A stretch of DNA of 64,000 nucleotides, from the NCBI GenBank assembly GCA_035533075.1, contig DATLUO010000038.1, positions 1-64,000 on the forward strand, written 5' to 3'. A model generated the notes under the pieces. That model ran no database searches, was not told the DNA's origin, and saw nothing but the letters and a program-made list of their open reading frames with translations. Shown piece after piece: positions 36,584 through 44,785 of the stretch; position 1 is the first letter of the stretch; the number at the start of each line of letters is the position of its first letter. The position numbers and the translations under genes are program-made. The stretch is from Pirellulales bacterium (GTDB taxonomy: Bacteria; Planctomycetota; Planctomycetia; Pirellulales; JAICIG01).

Positions 36584-37528
36584 ATGCCGGCAGACATGCG
36601 AACCTCATCGAAAACAAGCCTGTTTGTGATGCTCTCCGTCACATCGGCCATGCTGGCGGGAGTAACGCCGGACCGCGAGACACGACCGATCACGCTCAAG
36701 CTGCTGACGTACAACACGCACCTGCTGCCTCGCATCGGCGAGGCGTTCGCCTCGCACCGCAGTCGCGGCGACTACCGCGCGGAGACGATCGGACGCCGCC
36801 TGGCAGCCTATGACCTGGTCGGTCTTTGCGAGGTGTTTGACCCACGCTATCGAGAGGCGTTGATCGACGCCGCTCAAGCAGGTGCGGAGGGCAAGTTCCA
36901 CGTGTTATGGACCAAGAAGCCGCGCGGCGTCGGTCTGGCCAACAGCGGCCTGCTGCTCCTCAGCCGGTTTGCCATCGTGGAGCATCACACGATTACTTAT
37001 ACCAGCGCCTCGGGTTTTTTGAGGCACGGCTTTCGTGCCGATGGCTTCGCCGCAAAAGGGGCGCTATACGCCCGGCTACGGCTGCGCGAAGATTCGCCGC
37101 TCGACATCGACTGCTTCCTGACGCACCTGGAAAGCCGGTCGGCCGCCGCCCGCACCGACCAACTGCGGCAGCTCGCCGACTTCCTTCGCTCGCATGCCGC
37201 CGCAGACCGGCCCACGCTCTTGATGGGCGACCTTAATATGTCGGCCCACGGTCCGGCATACAGTCAGCTTGCGGTGGCATTAGCAAGTTCGGGCATCGAA
37301 CTGCTCGACGCATGGACGGCGGCCGGACACGGGCCCGGCGGCACCAGTGATCCGTTGGCCGAAGACGGTGGTCGGCGGATTGACTACGTCTGGGTCTCGC
37401 GCGGCTCTGGCACACGCTCGCGAGCGGCCATTCGCACTGTTGAAGTCTTGCGTTTTCTCGACTCCGCCGTGCCGGAAGGCTCACTTTCGGACCACTCGGG
37501 AGTGGCCTGCAGCTTGGAGTTGCGGTGA
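36584..37528 (+). CDS. Endonuclease/exonuclease/phosphatase-family protein, sphingomyelinase-like
   Basis: A 314-residue protein (or 310 from the ATG at 36596) with a hydrophobic N-terminal signal. The EEP fold is shown by LTYNTHLLP, GLCEVFD (metal-binding Glu), LTHLES, LLMGDLNMS (catalytic D-x-N) and the final LSDHSGV (catalytic DH). Export plus the secreted sphingomyelinase-like spacing suggests a phosphodiesterase acting on lipids or nucleic acids outside the cytoplasm. It follows the kinase by 7 bp and may be co-transcribed, but the function seems unrelated. Confidence 0.85.
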   Translation: MPADMRTSSKTSLFVMLSVTSAMLAGVTPDRETRPITLKLLTYNTHLLPRIGEAFASHRSRGDYRAETIGRRLAAYDLVGLCEVFDPRYREALIDAAQAGAEGKFHVLWTKKPRGVGLANSGLLLLSRFAIVEHHTITYTSASGFLRHGFRADGFAAKGALYARLRLREDSPLDIDCFLTHLESRSAAARTDQLRQLADFLRSHAAADRPTLLMGDLNMSAHGPAYSQLAVALASSGIELLDAWTAAGHGPGGTSDPLAEDGGRRIDYVWVSRGSGTRSRAAIRTVEVLRFLDSAVPEGSLSDHSGVACSLELR

Positions 37529-37616
37529 CGCTCCGCGGCTTTGGGAAATCCGCTTGACTCTCCCGTTACTGGAGGCCGTAAGATGGCTGCATCGTCGCCA
37601 CCAGCGAGCTTTCGGC

Positions 37617-37772
37617 ATGTTCAGCATCGGAGAACTCTCGAAACTTACGCAACTTCCGGTTAAGACGCTGCGCTACTATCACGAAGAAGGGCTGCTGATT
37701 CCCGCCTTCGTCGATCCCGACACGGGCTACCTGACCGAGATCCAGATTCTGATCGAGGCCAAAGAAGTGTGA
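37617..37772 (+). pseudogene. Truncated MerR-family regulator (HTH only)
   Basis: Only 51 residues: MFSIGELSKLTQLPVKTLRY, then YHEEGLLIPAFVDPDTGYL, which is the start of a MerR-type winged helix (BmrR/YfiR-like). Family members are 120-270 residues with a dimerisation helix and effector domain. Here the sequence runs into an unrelated EIQILIEAKEV and stops. It could be a decayed gene or, less likely, a miniature DNA-binding protein. An upstream in-frame extension to 37347 overlaps the preceding gene and is not credible. Confidence 0.7.
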
Positions 37773-37786
37773 AGCGCGGACAGTGT

Positions 37787-38218
37787 TCACGATTCCGGTG
37801 GGTGCAGCCCCAGCGAAGTCCAGATCAACCGGACCTGTACGATGCGAGGCTGGTTCATCTTCAGAGCGGCAACGGTAGCGCAGCCGACGGGAGTTTTCCC
37901 TAAAACCATACCAAGGTCGTCGCTCCAGCGGAAGTGTTGGCCCCACGATTGAACTCGAGGGTTGAACAATCGAAATCGACGTTGCGTCGTCGGCTCGCGG
38001 CCCATCAGTTGCGCCCGTTTGGCGTTGTTGCACACCGGGCAGGCCAAGCAAAGGTTTTTCAATACGGTTTGGCCGTTGAGAGCACGTGGAATGATGTGGT
38101 CCACTTCAAATGGCGCCGGGCAAAGATCCTGTCGCAAATGGCAGTATTCGCACAACCCTCGTGCGCGTCGAACTACGGCGCGGCGCAAGCGCGCCGGCAC
38201 GTAAGCACCGGGCGTCAT
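37787..38218 (-). CDS. Small HNH endonuclease
   Basis: A 143-residue protein with a complete HNH core: RARGLCEYCH, FEVDHIIPRALNG, LKNLCLACPVCNNAK (both zinc CxxC pairs and the DH pair). A C-terminal region of about 70 residues follows (WGQHFRWSDDLGMVLGKTPVG). Its start overlaps the stop of the preceding small gene (ATGA at 38215-38218). Such two-gene units, a short helical protein plus this HNH type, recur in cyanobacteria and planctomycetes from memory; the role is unclear. Confidence 0.9.
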   Translation of the reverse strand: MTPGAYVPARLRRAVVRRARGLCEYCHLRQDLCPAPFEVDHIIPRALNGQTVLKNLCLACPVCNNAKRAQLMGREPTTQRRFRLFNPRVQSWGQHFRWSDDLGMVLGKTPVGCATVAALKMNQPRIVQVRLIWTSLGLHPPES

Positions 38219-38538
38219 GGTTTAGGCGAGCGTCGAGGAACGCCCGCCCGCTCGGACGCGCTCTTGCCCTCTGCCAAGGCCTGGGCACTCGCCAGCGTCA
38301 GCGATTCGAACTCTTCAACCAGGGCATTGAGTTCAGCGTCCTCCGCGGAGGTCAAGGTGCCGGAATTTGCCTTGAGCAAAAGTTCCGACATTCGCCTGGT
38401 CCGTCGCAGCGGCATTCGCTTCGCGGCCGGCGCTGCTTCACATCTCGCCAGTTCGCGTTGCAAGCGCCTTCTGTCTGCTGACGAAAGCTGGCCCACCGCC
38501 TCCAAAATCTGCTCGATGGTCAAATCAACGGTTGCCAT
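38215..38538 (-). CDS. Small helical protein coupled to the HNH gene
   Basis: With the ATG at 38538 the product is 107 residues (a reading from 38595 gives 126). It is strongly helical and charged: DLTIEQILEAVGQLSSADRR, a basic stretch RRTRRMSELLLK, then SAEDAELNALVEEFE. I do not recognise a family by name. The coupled ATGA overlap with the HNH gene suggests a functional pair, perhaps an immunity or specificity partner. Start uncertain. Confidence 0.7.
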   Translation of the reverse strand: MATVDLTIEQILEAVGQLSSADRRRLQRELARCEAAPAAKRMPLRRTRRMSELLLKANSGTLTSAEDAELNALVEEFESLTLASAQALAEGKSASERAGVPRRSPKP

Positions 38539-38821
38539 TGAATCCGTGGTCGAAGGGACGTCTCTTGGTACGGTATATAGCGCCGCCTCCGTCACGCCAA
38601 TTCTACACCATACCGGCGAACATGAAAGCCGGCCTCGCGGCTGTCAGGCTCACAAGCTGAACCGAGGGCGGCGCATGCTCATCGGTCAGGGATGCCAATA
38701 AGCTGCACAAAGAAGCCGGAAACGGTTGGCGCCGCAAAGCGGAAGGCGATCGGCGTTGCCCCGACGCCGGCAAGCGCTGGGCATGCCCGTGTTGCTGACA
38801 CGGCGTGCGACCGGGCGCCGC

Positions 38822-39171
38822 CTAATCTTCGACGACGTACCACCAATCATTGTCCAGTTGCACTTGCCACCAGTAACGCGGGGCGTCTCGCGCGACGCCA
38901 CGCGCAAGCCCAAATCGGCCGGCGGAGCCGGGGCCCAAGCCGCCGGTCCATAGCTTGATACTGCGACCTGGCTGGGCCTCGATGTGACGAATCAGAAAGA
39001 GCCCTGCGCGGCATGGCACTTCAGGGTATTCTCCGGCTTCGACGGCCTTCGCGAGATCGTTGATCGCTCGCCTGGAGAGAACGAATCGCACGCGCAAGGG
39101 GGTGTTGTCGGCCCGACAGCAGAAGTGGTCAGCAGCAACGCGCGCAAGCTGAATTGGAATGGTCGGCTCAT
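38822..39171 (-). pseudogene. Small planctomycete-type protein, probably frameshifted
   Basis: From an ATG at 39171 the frame starts MSRPFQFSLRALLLTTSAV, an N-terminus typical of many small planctomycete proteins, but soon loses sense. In the next frame a coherent sequence runs (FVLSRRAINDLAKAVEAGEY, CRAGLFLIRHIE, PRYWWQVQLDNDWWYVVED) to a stop at 38822. A one-base shift near 39110 would join them. Alternatively the downstream frame is a 91-residue gene starting at TTG 39097. The function is unknown. Confidence 0.5.
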
Positions 39172-39253
39172 GACGCCAGTTACCGCGTGTGGCGGCCGAA
39201 GGGCCAGACCGGGCCTTCCGTCGGTCACGTTGAAGGGGCAGAAACTCAGCGGC

Positions 39254-39961
39254 TCAGCGATCGCCCAGGCACGCCGGGCAACTTGCCGCGGCCACCTGTG
39301 CATCCCGTTGCAGGAAGGCGACTCCGCGTGAAATGGAAAGCCCGCCCGTGATGATGACGCAGCAGGCGGCAAGGTGCAGCAGGCGGCGACGGCCGGCCAG
39401 GCTGAGCAAGCTGCCGCCGCAGCCGGCAAGCACCATGATGGGAAGCGTGCCCAGGCCAAACAGAAACATGTGAGTCAGGCCGGAAAGCATACTCTCCGTG
39501 CTGGTGGCCAAGGCCAGATAGGCATAGACCAGACCGCAGGGCAGAAGGCCGTTCAAGACACCGGCCAGAAATACGTTGGTGAGTCGCGGCGCCGTGAGGA
39601 ACGGTGCGAACAGGCCGGCGGAAAGACAAGAATGGTGTTTGCCGTGAGAGAGCACGCGTCGCCAGAGGCCGCTTGCGGCAAGTCCCTGAATGACCAACAG
39701 CACGCCGGCCAACACGGCGAGCCACGATTGCGCGTGGACGAGCGGCGGCAGCGAACGGGCCAGCCGCCAGCCTCCGTAACCGGCCATGGCACCGGCGGAC
39801 GAATACGTGAAGATGCGGCCCAGGCTGTAAACCAGTTGCCGCGCCAGGTTGACGCGCCAATTCGCCGAAGCGGCCCCGATGGAGATGGCAAACCCGCCGC
39901 ACATGCCGACGCAGTGGGATGAGCCGAGCAGGCCGCCCACAAAGACCATCAAGAGTTCCAT
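39254..39961 (-). CDS. SafE/TauE-type membrane protein of the cbb3 operon (CcoH-like role)
   Basis: This 235-residue protein has six hydrophobic segments and the conserved GSSHCVGMCGGFAI near the N-terminus and NGLLPCGLVYAYLAL later; both cysteine motifs are typical of SafE/UreH-domain proteins in cbb3 clusters. It is the last gene of the operon and overlaps the CcoI gene's end by 13 bp. It is expected to act in oxidase maturation or copper handling at the inner membrane. A conserved role is inferred from context. Confidence 0.82.
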   Translation of the reverse strand: MELLMVFVGGLLGSSHCVGMCGGFAISIGAASANWRVNLARQLVYSLGRIFTYSSAGAMAGYGGWRLARSLPPLVHAQSWLAVLAGVLLVIQGLAASGLWRRVLSHGKHHSCLSAGLFAPFLTAPRLTNVFLAGVLNGLLPCGLVYAYLALATSTESMLSGLTHMFLFGLGTLPIMVLAGCGGSLLSLAGRRRLLHLAACCVIITGGLSISRGVAFLQRDAQVAAASCPACLGDR

Positions 39962-42249
39962 GTCGACAGCCTCAACGAATTGCCGATCACCAACGTGCTG
40001 CTGACGACCATCGCCGCGGCCGCCCAGACGGGGCTTAACTGCCCGCCGGCCGCCAACGCGATGCCCAGCACGTTATAGGAAAAGGCCCAAAACAAGTTCT
40101 GACGGATGGTTGTTACCGTCGCGCGTGCCAGGCCGACCGACCACGCAACACGCCGCAGATCGTCGCTCAACAGGCAGACATCGGCCGCTTGACGCGAGAC
40201 GTCGGCCCCGCAACCCAGCGCGATGCCCACATCGGCCGCGGCCAACACCAGCGCATCGTTGATGCCGTCGCCCACCATCGCCACCGGACAGGGCTTGCGC
40301 GATTTATGATGCGGCCGTCCCGGCTGCGTCGATGCAGGCGGGGCGCCTACACCCCAATTCCGCAAACGGGTGATCGCCGCAACCTTTTCTTCCGGCAGCA
40401 AGGCGCCCGTGGTTGGCAGAGCCAGTTGGTTGCCGAGCCGCTCGACCCGCGACGCCGCGTCACCAGAAAGCACCGAAACCTTCAGGGCAAGCCTGTGGCA
40501 GCCGTCGATCGTCTCCCTCACTTCCGGACGCAGCTTCTCGTCGAAACCGAAGATGCCTCGCACATGCCCCTGCCAGCCGATGCAAACCACCGAGCGGCCA
40601 TCGTCTTCGAACTGTTGCGAAACGTGTCGGAGTCGATCGCCGAGCGCGAGGCCCTGCTCGCGCATCAATCGCGGGCTGCCGAGGAACACGGCCGGATCGC
40701 CATCCAGTCCGCAGGCCATTAGGCCGCGTCCTGGAAGCGTGCGGGTCTCGATCGGCACCGTTGCCGCGCCAATTCTATGGCGAACGTCTTCTGCGCCGTA
40801 AGGTGGGACCAGCGAGCTTGCGAGCGCCGGCCCACCGTTAATGACGTCGATTACGGTGGGCCGGCGCTCGCAAGCTCGCTGGTCCCACCCTACGCCTACG
40901 CCCGATGCAAAGTCGGCAATGGCCGTGGAGAAAACGTGGGTTGACGTTGCCGCTAGCGCCGCCGCCGTTTGCAGCACCGTCTCGCGCGGCGTAACGCCGT
41001 CGCTGGCAAAGCTTGCGACATGGCCCGCGCCCGTTGTGAGCGTGCCGGTTTTGTCAAAGGCGATCGCGCCCACGCCGGCCAGCCGTTCCAGCGCTTCGCC
41101 GTGCTTGAACAGGACCTGACAGCCGGCCGCTCGCCCGATCGCCGTCCATACGGCCAACGGCGTGGCCAGCCCCAGCGCGCACGGGCAGGCGATCAGAACC
41201 ACCGCCAGGCCCGCCAGCACGCCCGGCTCAAAACCACCCGTCAAACCATGCGCGATTCCACTGGCCACCGCCACCACCGCCACGCCGGGCAAAAAATAGT
41301 ACGACAATCGGTCCGCCAGCCGCTGATACGCTCCTTTGCTTTCTCGTGCCGCATGCACGGCGGCGACGAGCCGACGCAGGGCGCCCGCGCCGGCCGGGGC
41401 GGTGACCTCGACCACCAATTCGCCGTCGAGATTCAGCGTGCCGCTGAGCACCAAGTCCGACGGCTCTTTGACCGCGGGCCGGCTCTCGCCGGTGAACAGT
41501 TGCTCGTCGACGGCCGCCCTGCCTTGCACGATACGCCCGTCGGCGCCGAATCGCTCGCCGGCCAACACGCGCATCCGATCGCCCACGCTCACTTCCTCCA
41601 GCGGCAGGCGGCATTCGCCGTCGGTCCGCAGCACCCGGACCTCGCTGGGCAGCAGCTTTTCGAGCGCGTCGAGTGCCTGTGTAGCTCGCAGCTTGCCGGT
41701 CGCCTCCAGCCAACGGCCGAGCGTGGCCATCACCAGCACTACGCAACCGACCTCGAAGTAAACTTGCCCCTGGCCGCGGAACACCGCGACCGCCGAATAG
41801 CCGTAACTGGCCGCCACGCCAAAGACGAGCAAGGGATCGGTCGATGGGATGCCCGAACGGAGGCTTTGCCAAGCGCCGCGCGCCAGCGGAGCGCCCAGCA
41901 GCCACAACACGGGCAGCGACAACAGCAGCGACAAGTAGCGAAACAAGCCATCCAGAGACGTTGCCAGCGGAGAGGCGCCGTCGGCCGACGCATACACGTC
42001 TTGCGTCCACAGCGCCATGCTGAACATGACGACGTTGATCGTGAGAAAAACGGCGATTCCCAGCCGGGCCAGTATCCAGTTCGACTGCCCTTGCTCGCCC
42101 GATTGCCCGGCGACATCGGCGGCGAACCGGCAGCCATAGCAGCAATAGACCGGCCCATCGGCCGCCGCGGCACGCATCGGCTGCCACGAGCGTGGCACGG
42201 GCAGACCGCAGTAGTCGCAACTGTGCTGGCTTTGTTGTGGGGCGTTCAC
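39949..42249 (-). CDS. ccoI: Copper-translocating P1B-type ATPase of the cbb3 operon (CcoI)
   Basis: The GTG at 42249 overlaps the previous stop as GTGA and gives 766 residues; the longer frame to 42351 overlaps the upstream gene needlessly. Features in order: an N-terminal zinc/copper motif CDYCGLPVP and CCYGCRF, membrane helices, FTGES (actuator), IACPCALGLATP (metal-binding CPC), DKTGTLT (phosphorylated Asp), GDGINDALVLAAADVGIALG. The enzyme exports copper to the periplasm for the oxidase. At about residues 451-484 a 97-bp REP hairpin is read in frame as GWDQRACERRPTVID and GGPALASSLVPPYGAED, inserted in the nucleotide-binding domain. Whether it disturbs function is unknown. Confidence 0.93.
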   Translation of the reverse strand: MNAPQQSQHSCDYCGLPVPRSWQPMRAAAADGPVYCCYGCRFAADVAGQSGEQGQSNWILARLGIAVFLTINVVMFSMALWTQDVYASADGASPLATSLDGLFRYLSLLLSLPVLWLLGAPLARGAWQSLRSGIPSTDPLLVFGVAASYGYSAVAVFRGQGQVYFEVGCVVLVMATLGRWLEATGKLRATQALDALEKLLPSEVRVLRTDGECRLPLEEVSVGDRMRVLAGERFGADGRIVQGRAAVDEQLFTGESRPAVKEPSDLVLSGTLNLDGELVVEVTAPAGAGALRRLVAAVHAARESKGAYQRLADRLSYYFLPGVAVVAVASGIAHGLTGGFEPGVLAGLAVVLIACPCALGLATPLAVWTAIGRAAGCQVLFKHGEALERLAGVGAIAFDKTGTLTTGAGHVASFASDGVTPRETVLQTAAALAATSTHVFSTAIADFASGVGVGWDQRACERRPTVIDVINGGPALASSLVPPYGAEDVRHRIGAATVPIETRTLPGRGLMACGLDGDPAVFLGSPRLMREQGLALGDRLRHVSQQFEDDGRSVVCIGWQGHVRGIFGFDEKLRPEVRETIDGCHRLALKVSVLSGDAASRVERLGNQLALPTTGALLPEEKVAAITRLRNWGVGAPPASTQPGRPHHKSRKPCPVAMVGDGINDALVLAAADVGIALGCGADVSRQAADVCLLSDDLRRVAWSVGLARATVTTIRQNLFWAFSYNVLGIALAAGGQLSPVWAAAAMVVSSTLVIGNSLRLSTWNS
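40797..40894. repeat. Inverted pair of REP repeats inside the CcoI gene
   Basis: Two 42-bp arms, complementary with one mismatch, flank a 14-bp loop (40839-40852). Each arm carries GGTGGGACCAGCGAGCTTGC. It is read through in frame by the ATPase gene. A single arm also occurs at 33604 and, in variant form, at 54867. At RNA level it could form a very stable hairpin within the ccoI message. Confidence 0.88.
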
Positions 42250-42425
42250 GCGGGCGTGATCAATTCGGTTTGCAGATCGGGAAACAGGTAGCGCACCGTG
42301 TAATACACGGCGAAGCACCAGAAGCCGACCCATACCAGCCGCACGTACCACGGAATCCGGTTGCCGATGTAAGCGTGGTACTGGTCTTCGTCGCGTTCGG
42401 TAATTGTGTCAATGTCGTCGGTCAT
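42246..42425 (-). CDS. Small membrane protein of the cbb3 operon (CcoQ/CcoS position)
   Basis: From ATG 42425, 59 residues: an acidic N-terminus, then NRIPWYVRLVWVGFWCFAVY, a single membrane span, and a short tail. Size and position between CcoO and CcoI fit the CcoQ-type assembly/stability subunit, but the sequence is not clearly homologous. It overlaps the preceding small gene by 17 bp and the CcoI start by 4 bp, so it is translationally coupled on both sides. A longer frame from 42476 is less likely. Confidence 0.7.
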   Translation of the reverse strand: MTDDIDTITERDEDQYHAYIGNRIPWYVRLVWVGFWCFAVYYTVRYLFPDLQTELITPA

Positions 42426-42756
42426 CCAGCCACCTTTCGTGCTCGAGCATCGTTTCCTTCGGTCGCTCAATATCATGGAACATGCCGTTGGCGGCCGCCC
42501 AGCCGAGCAACAGTAGAAAGCCGGCGCTGGCCAACAGGTAGTTGACGATGGGAGCGATCGCGAACGCCCCGGTCATGTCGCCGCGGCAGATCACGACCAA
42601 CTCCCAAAACTTCGTGCAAAAACCGTACATGCACGGCAGCAGGATGACGAGCGCGAAAAACGTCCGCAGCAGCCGCCCGTGCCAGGGATGCGCAGGCTGC
42701 GCGTGGCCGTTGCGCGAGGGGACGTGATCGGCCCATCGTATGCGTGCCTTGGTCAT
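42409..42756 (-). CDS. Two-span membrane protein of the cbb3 operon
   Basis: The ATG at 42756 overlaps the CcoO stop (ATGA), giving 115 residues. A polar N-terminus precedes two membrane spans (LLRTFFALVILLPCMYGF and PIVNYLLASAGFLLLLGWA) separated by a loop with WELVVICRGD, and a charged C-terminus follows. Not recognised by name. Its conserved-looking place between CcoO and the CcoQ-like gene suggests an oxidase-specific accessory subunit. It is distinct from FixH, which has one span and a periplasmic domain. Confidence 0.72.
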   Translation of the reverse strand: MTKARIRWADHVPSRNGHAQPAHPWHGRLLRTFFALVILLPCMYGFCTKFWELVVICRGDMTGAFAIAPIVNYLLASAGFLLLLGWAAANGMFHDIERPKETMLEHERWLDDRRH

Positions 42757-43403
42757 GGCGCCGCCTCCTGCTCTTCGATCGGTGTGTAGTCTTCGTAGTA
42801 GGGATAACTTTCCAGCCAGCTTCCCAGCCACTGGATATAGGTCAGCACGGCCAGGCCGCGCTCGTTCGGCTTGCTCGGATCGTCATCGAAGAACCAGGGG
42901 TATTCGGGCATCGGCGAGCCGCTCGAAACCATCTTGGGGCGGAACAGATGCACCGCCTGCCAGTCGTTCGACCGGCGGCCTCCTTCGCGGCTCAAGTCCG
43001 GCCCCACGCGGCGCGTGCCGAACATCACCGGGCGTTGCAATTCGTTTTGATACTCTTCGGTCTTCGCCACGGGTCCCCAACGCAGCGACTCGTTCGACAC
43101 CGGCCGCACAAACTGGCTGTGACAGTGCCAGCAACCCTCACCGATGTAAATGTCGCGGCCGCGCCGCAGCGCCAACGCGGCGTTTTGTTCCGTCGGCTCG
43201 CCGTAGTGTTCCTTGAACGCTTCGGGAAACCGGCGGCTCAGGTCTTCGAACTCGTACATCAGGTTGGCGTTGACCACTTGTTCGGCGGTCCGCTCCGGCA
43301 GATTGCGATACATCAGGATCGGCACCACCGCGTTGGAGACGAAGGCGAAGGCAAAGAAGCCCAGGCCTCCGATCAACAGCACGCCTGCTTTACTCTCGAA
43401 CAT
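42753..43403 (-). CDS. ccoO: cbb3 oxidase mono-haem subunit CcoO
   Basis: The ATG at 43403 gives 216 residues, the usual CcoO size. One N-terminal membrane anchor (VLLIGGLGFFAFAFVSNAVV) precedes a periplasmic domain with one c-type haem site GCWHCHSQFVRP (C91, C94, H95) and a likely methionine ligand later (SGSPMPEYPW). It carries electrons to CcoN. It overlaps the CcoN end by 31 bp and the following gene by 4 bp. A longer frame to 43649 is only overlap with CcoN. Confidence 0.95.
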   Translation of the reverse strand: MFESKAGVLLIGGLGFFAFAFVSNAVVPILMYRNLPERTAEQVVNANLMYEFEDLSRRFPEAFKEHYGEPTEQNAALALRRGRDIYIGEGCWHCHSQFVRPVSNESLRWGPVAKTEEYQNELQRPVMFGTRRVGPDLSREGGRRSNDWQAVHLFRPKMVSSGSPMPEYPWFFDDDPSKPNERGLAVLTYIQWLGSWLESYPYYEDYTPIEEQEAAP

Positions 43404-44785
43404 GGAATGATCTCCGGCCGCGGACCTAAACGATAGGTGCGGTAAATGTTGTAAAAGAAGCAGAGCTGGCCGAAGATGATTCCCAAGCCGGCGAACAGAC
43501 GCACGATCCAGAACGGCTGCGAGCCGTCCACGGAAACGTCCCAGGGCTGCATCGACGACCAGTAATAACCTTGAAAAATGCCGGCCAGCGTCAGATCGCC
43601 GAACATCAGCACGATGCCCGCCGTCGAGAACCAATAGTGCCACTCGCACAGCCGCTGGCTATACCACTCGCGCCGCAGCAATCGCGGAAAGAGATACGTC
43701 ATGATGCCGAACAGCCACAGGCTGAACACGCCGAACATCACCAGGTGGGCGTGCCCCACGACCCAGTCGGTGAAGTGAATCAACGCCTGGAAGGTGAGCG
43801 TCACCTGCAACGCACACTGCAAGCACGTGACGAAGTACAGCACCATGCCGGTATAGAACCAGCGGATCGGCAGGTTGACGAGCACCTGCCGGCCCGAGCC
43901 GCGCAGCGTGCCGAAGAAATTGACGATCACCGTCATCACCACCATCTCCACGGCCACGGTGGCGATCACCGCGCCGTATTGCAGGAACATGGGAATGGGC
44001 GTGTAGAGGAAGTGGTGAATGCCGTTGAGCGGATAGAAGAAGGCCAGGCCCCAGAAGCCGACGAGCGAAAGGCCGTGGCTCCAGATCGGCTTGCGCAGAA
44101 TGACCGGCACGAAGTAATACATCAGCCCCCAGCCCAAGGGCGTGACGAACAGGCCGACCAGGTCGTGGATGAACAGTCCGGCGACGGCGCCGCCGCTGGT
44201 GCCCGCCGCCACATATTGCGGTATGAAGTTGCCCATGGCGTAAGTCAGAAATGTCCAGACGAACGCCGCCATGAAGTACCACAGCGTGACGTAGAGCGGC
44301 CCTTTGGCCCGCGTGATCGGGGCCATGAAGTTGACGGCGACCAGCAGCAGCCCCAACAGCGCGATCGGATCGACCCAGACCGGCGTCTCGCCCCACTCGA
44401 CGCCCTGGGCCTGACCGAGCAGGATGCCGACCGCGGTGGCCACCACCACCGCCTGCCAAGCGGCGAAGATGAAATACGACAGGCCGCGGTTATATACCGG
44501 CTTGAGCGTCAGCCGCGGCACCGACCAATACAAGGCACCGAGAAAGGCGTTGGCCAAAAAGCCGTAGGCGATGGCGTTGGTGTGAACCATCCGCCAGCGG
44601 CCCGGCGAGAGCAGCTCGATGCCTCGCAGCGGGTTCCAATGGATGAGCTGCAGGGCCATCAGCAGCCCGCCCACCAGCGAGATGGCCAGGTAGGTCAGGG
44701 CCGCGATAAAGTGCCAACGCACCAGCCGCTCCTCGACCAGGTCTTCGTGACGCGGCAAGTCAACCGCGGCGGTCGCCTCGCTCAT
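43373..44785 (-). CDS. ccoN: cbb3 oxidase catalytic subunit CcoN
   Basis: Starting at ATG 44785 (ATGA overlap with the upstream gene) the protein has 470 residues and about twelve membrane helices. Expected metal ligands are visible: the low-spin haem His in RMVHTNAIAYGF, the CuB ligands in GLAFFYPLNGIHHFLYTP, and the high-spin and second low-spin haem ligands in DWVVGHAHLVMFGVF. It reduces oxygen to water at high affinity and pumps protons. Length and motif order are normal. Confidence 0.96.
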   Translation of the reverse strand: MSEATAAVDLPRHEDLVEERLVRWHFIAALTYLAISLVGGLLMALQLIHWNPLRGIELLSPGRWRMVHTNAIAYGFLANAFLGALYWSVPRLTLKPVYNRGLSYFIFAAWQAVVVATAVGILLGQAQGVEWGETPVWVDPIALLGLLLVAVNFMAPITRAKGPLYVTLWYFMAAFVWTFLTYAMGNFIPQYVAAGTSGGAVAGLFIHDLVGLFVTPLGWGLMYYFVPVILRKPIWSHGLSLVGFWGLAFFYPLNGIHHFLYTPIPMFLQYGAVIATVAVEMVVMTVIVNFFGTLRGSGRQVLVNLPIRWFYTGMVLYFVTCLQCALQVTLTFQALIHFTDWVVGHAHLVMFGVFSLWLFGIMTYLFPRLLRREWYSQRLCEWHYWFSTAGIVLMFGDLTLAGIFQGYYWSSMQPWDVSVDGSQPFWIVRLFAGLGIIFGQLCFFYNIYRTYRLGPRPEIIPCSRVKQACC

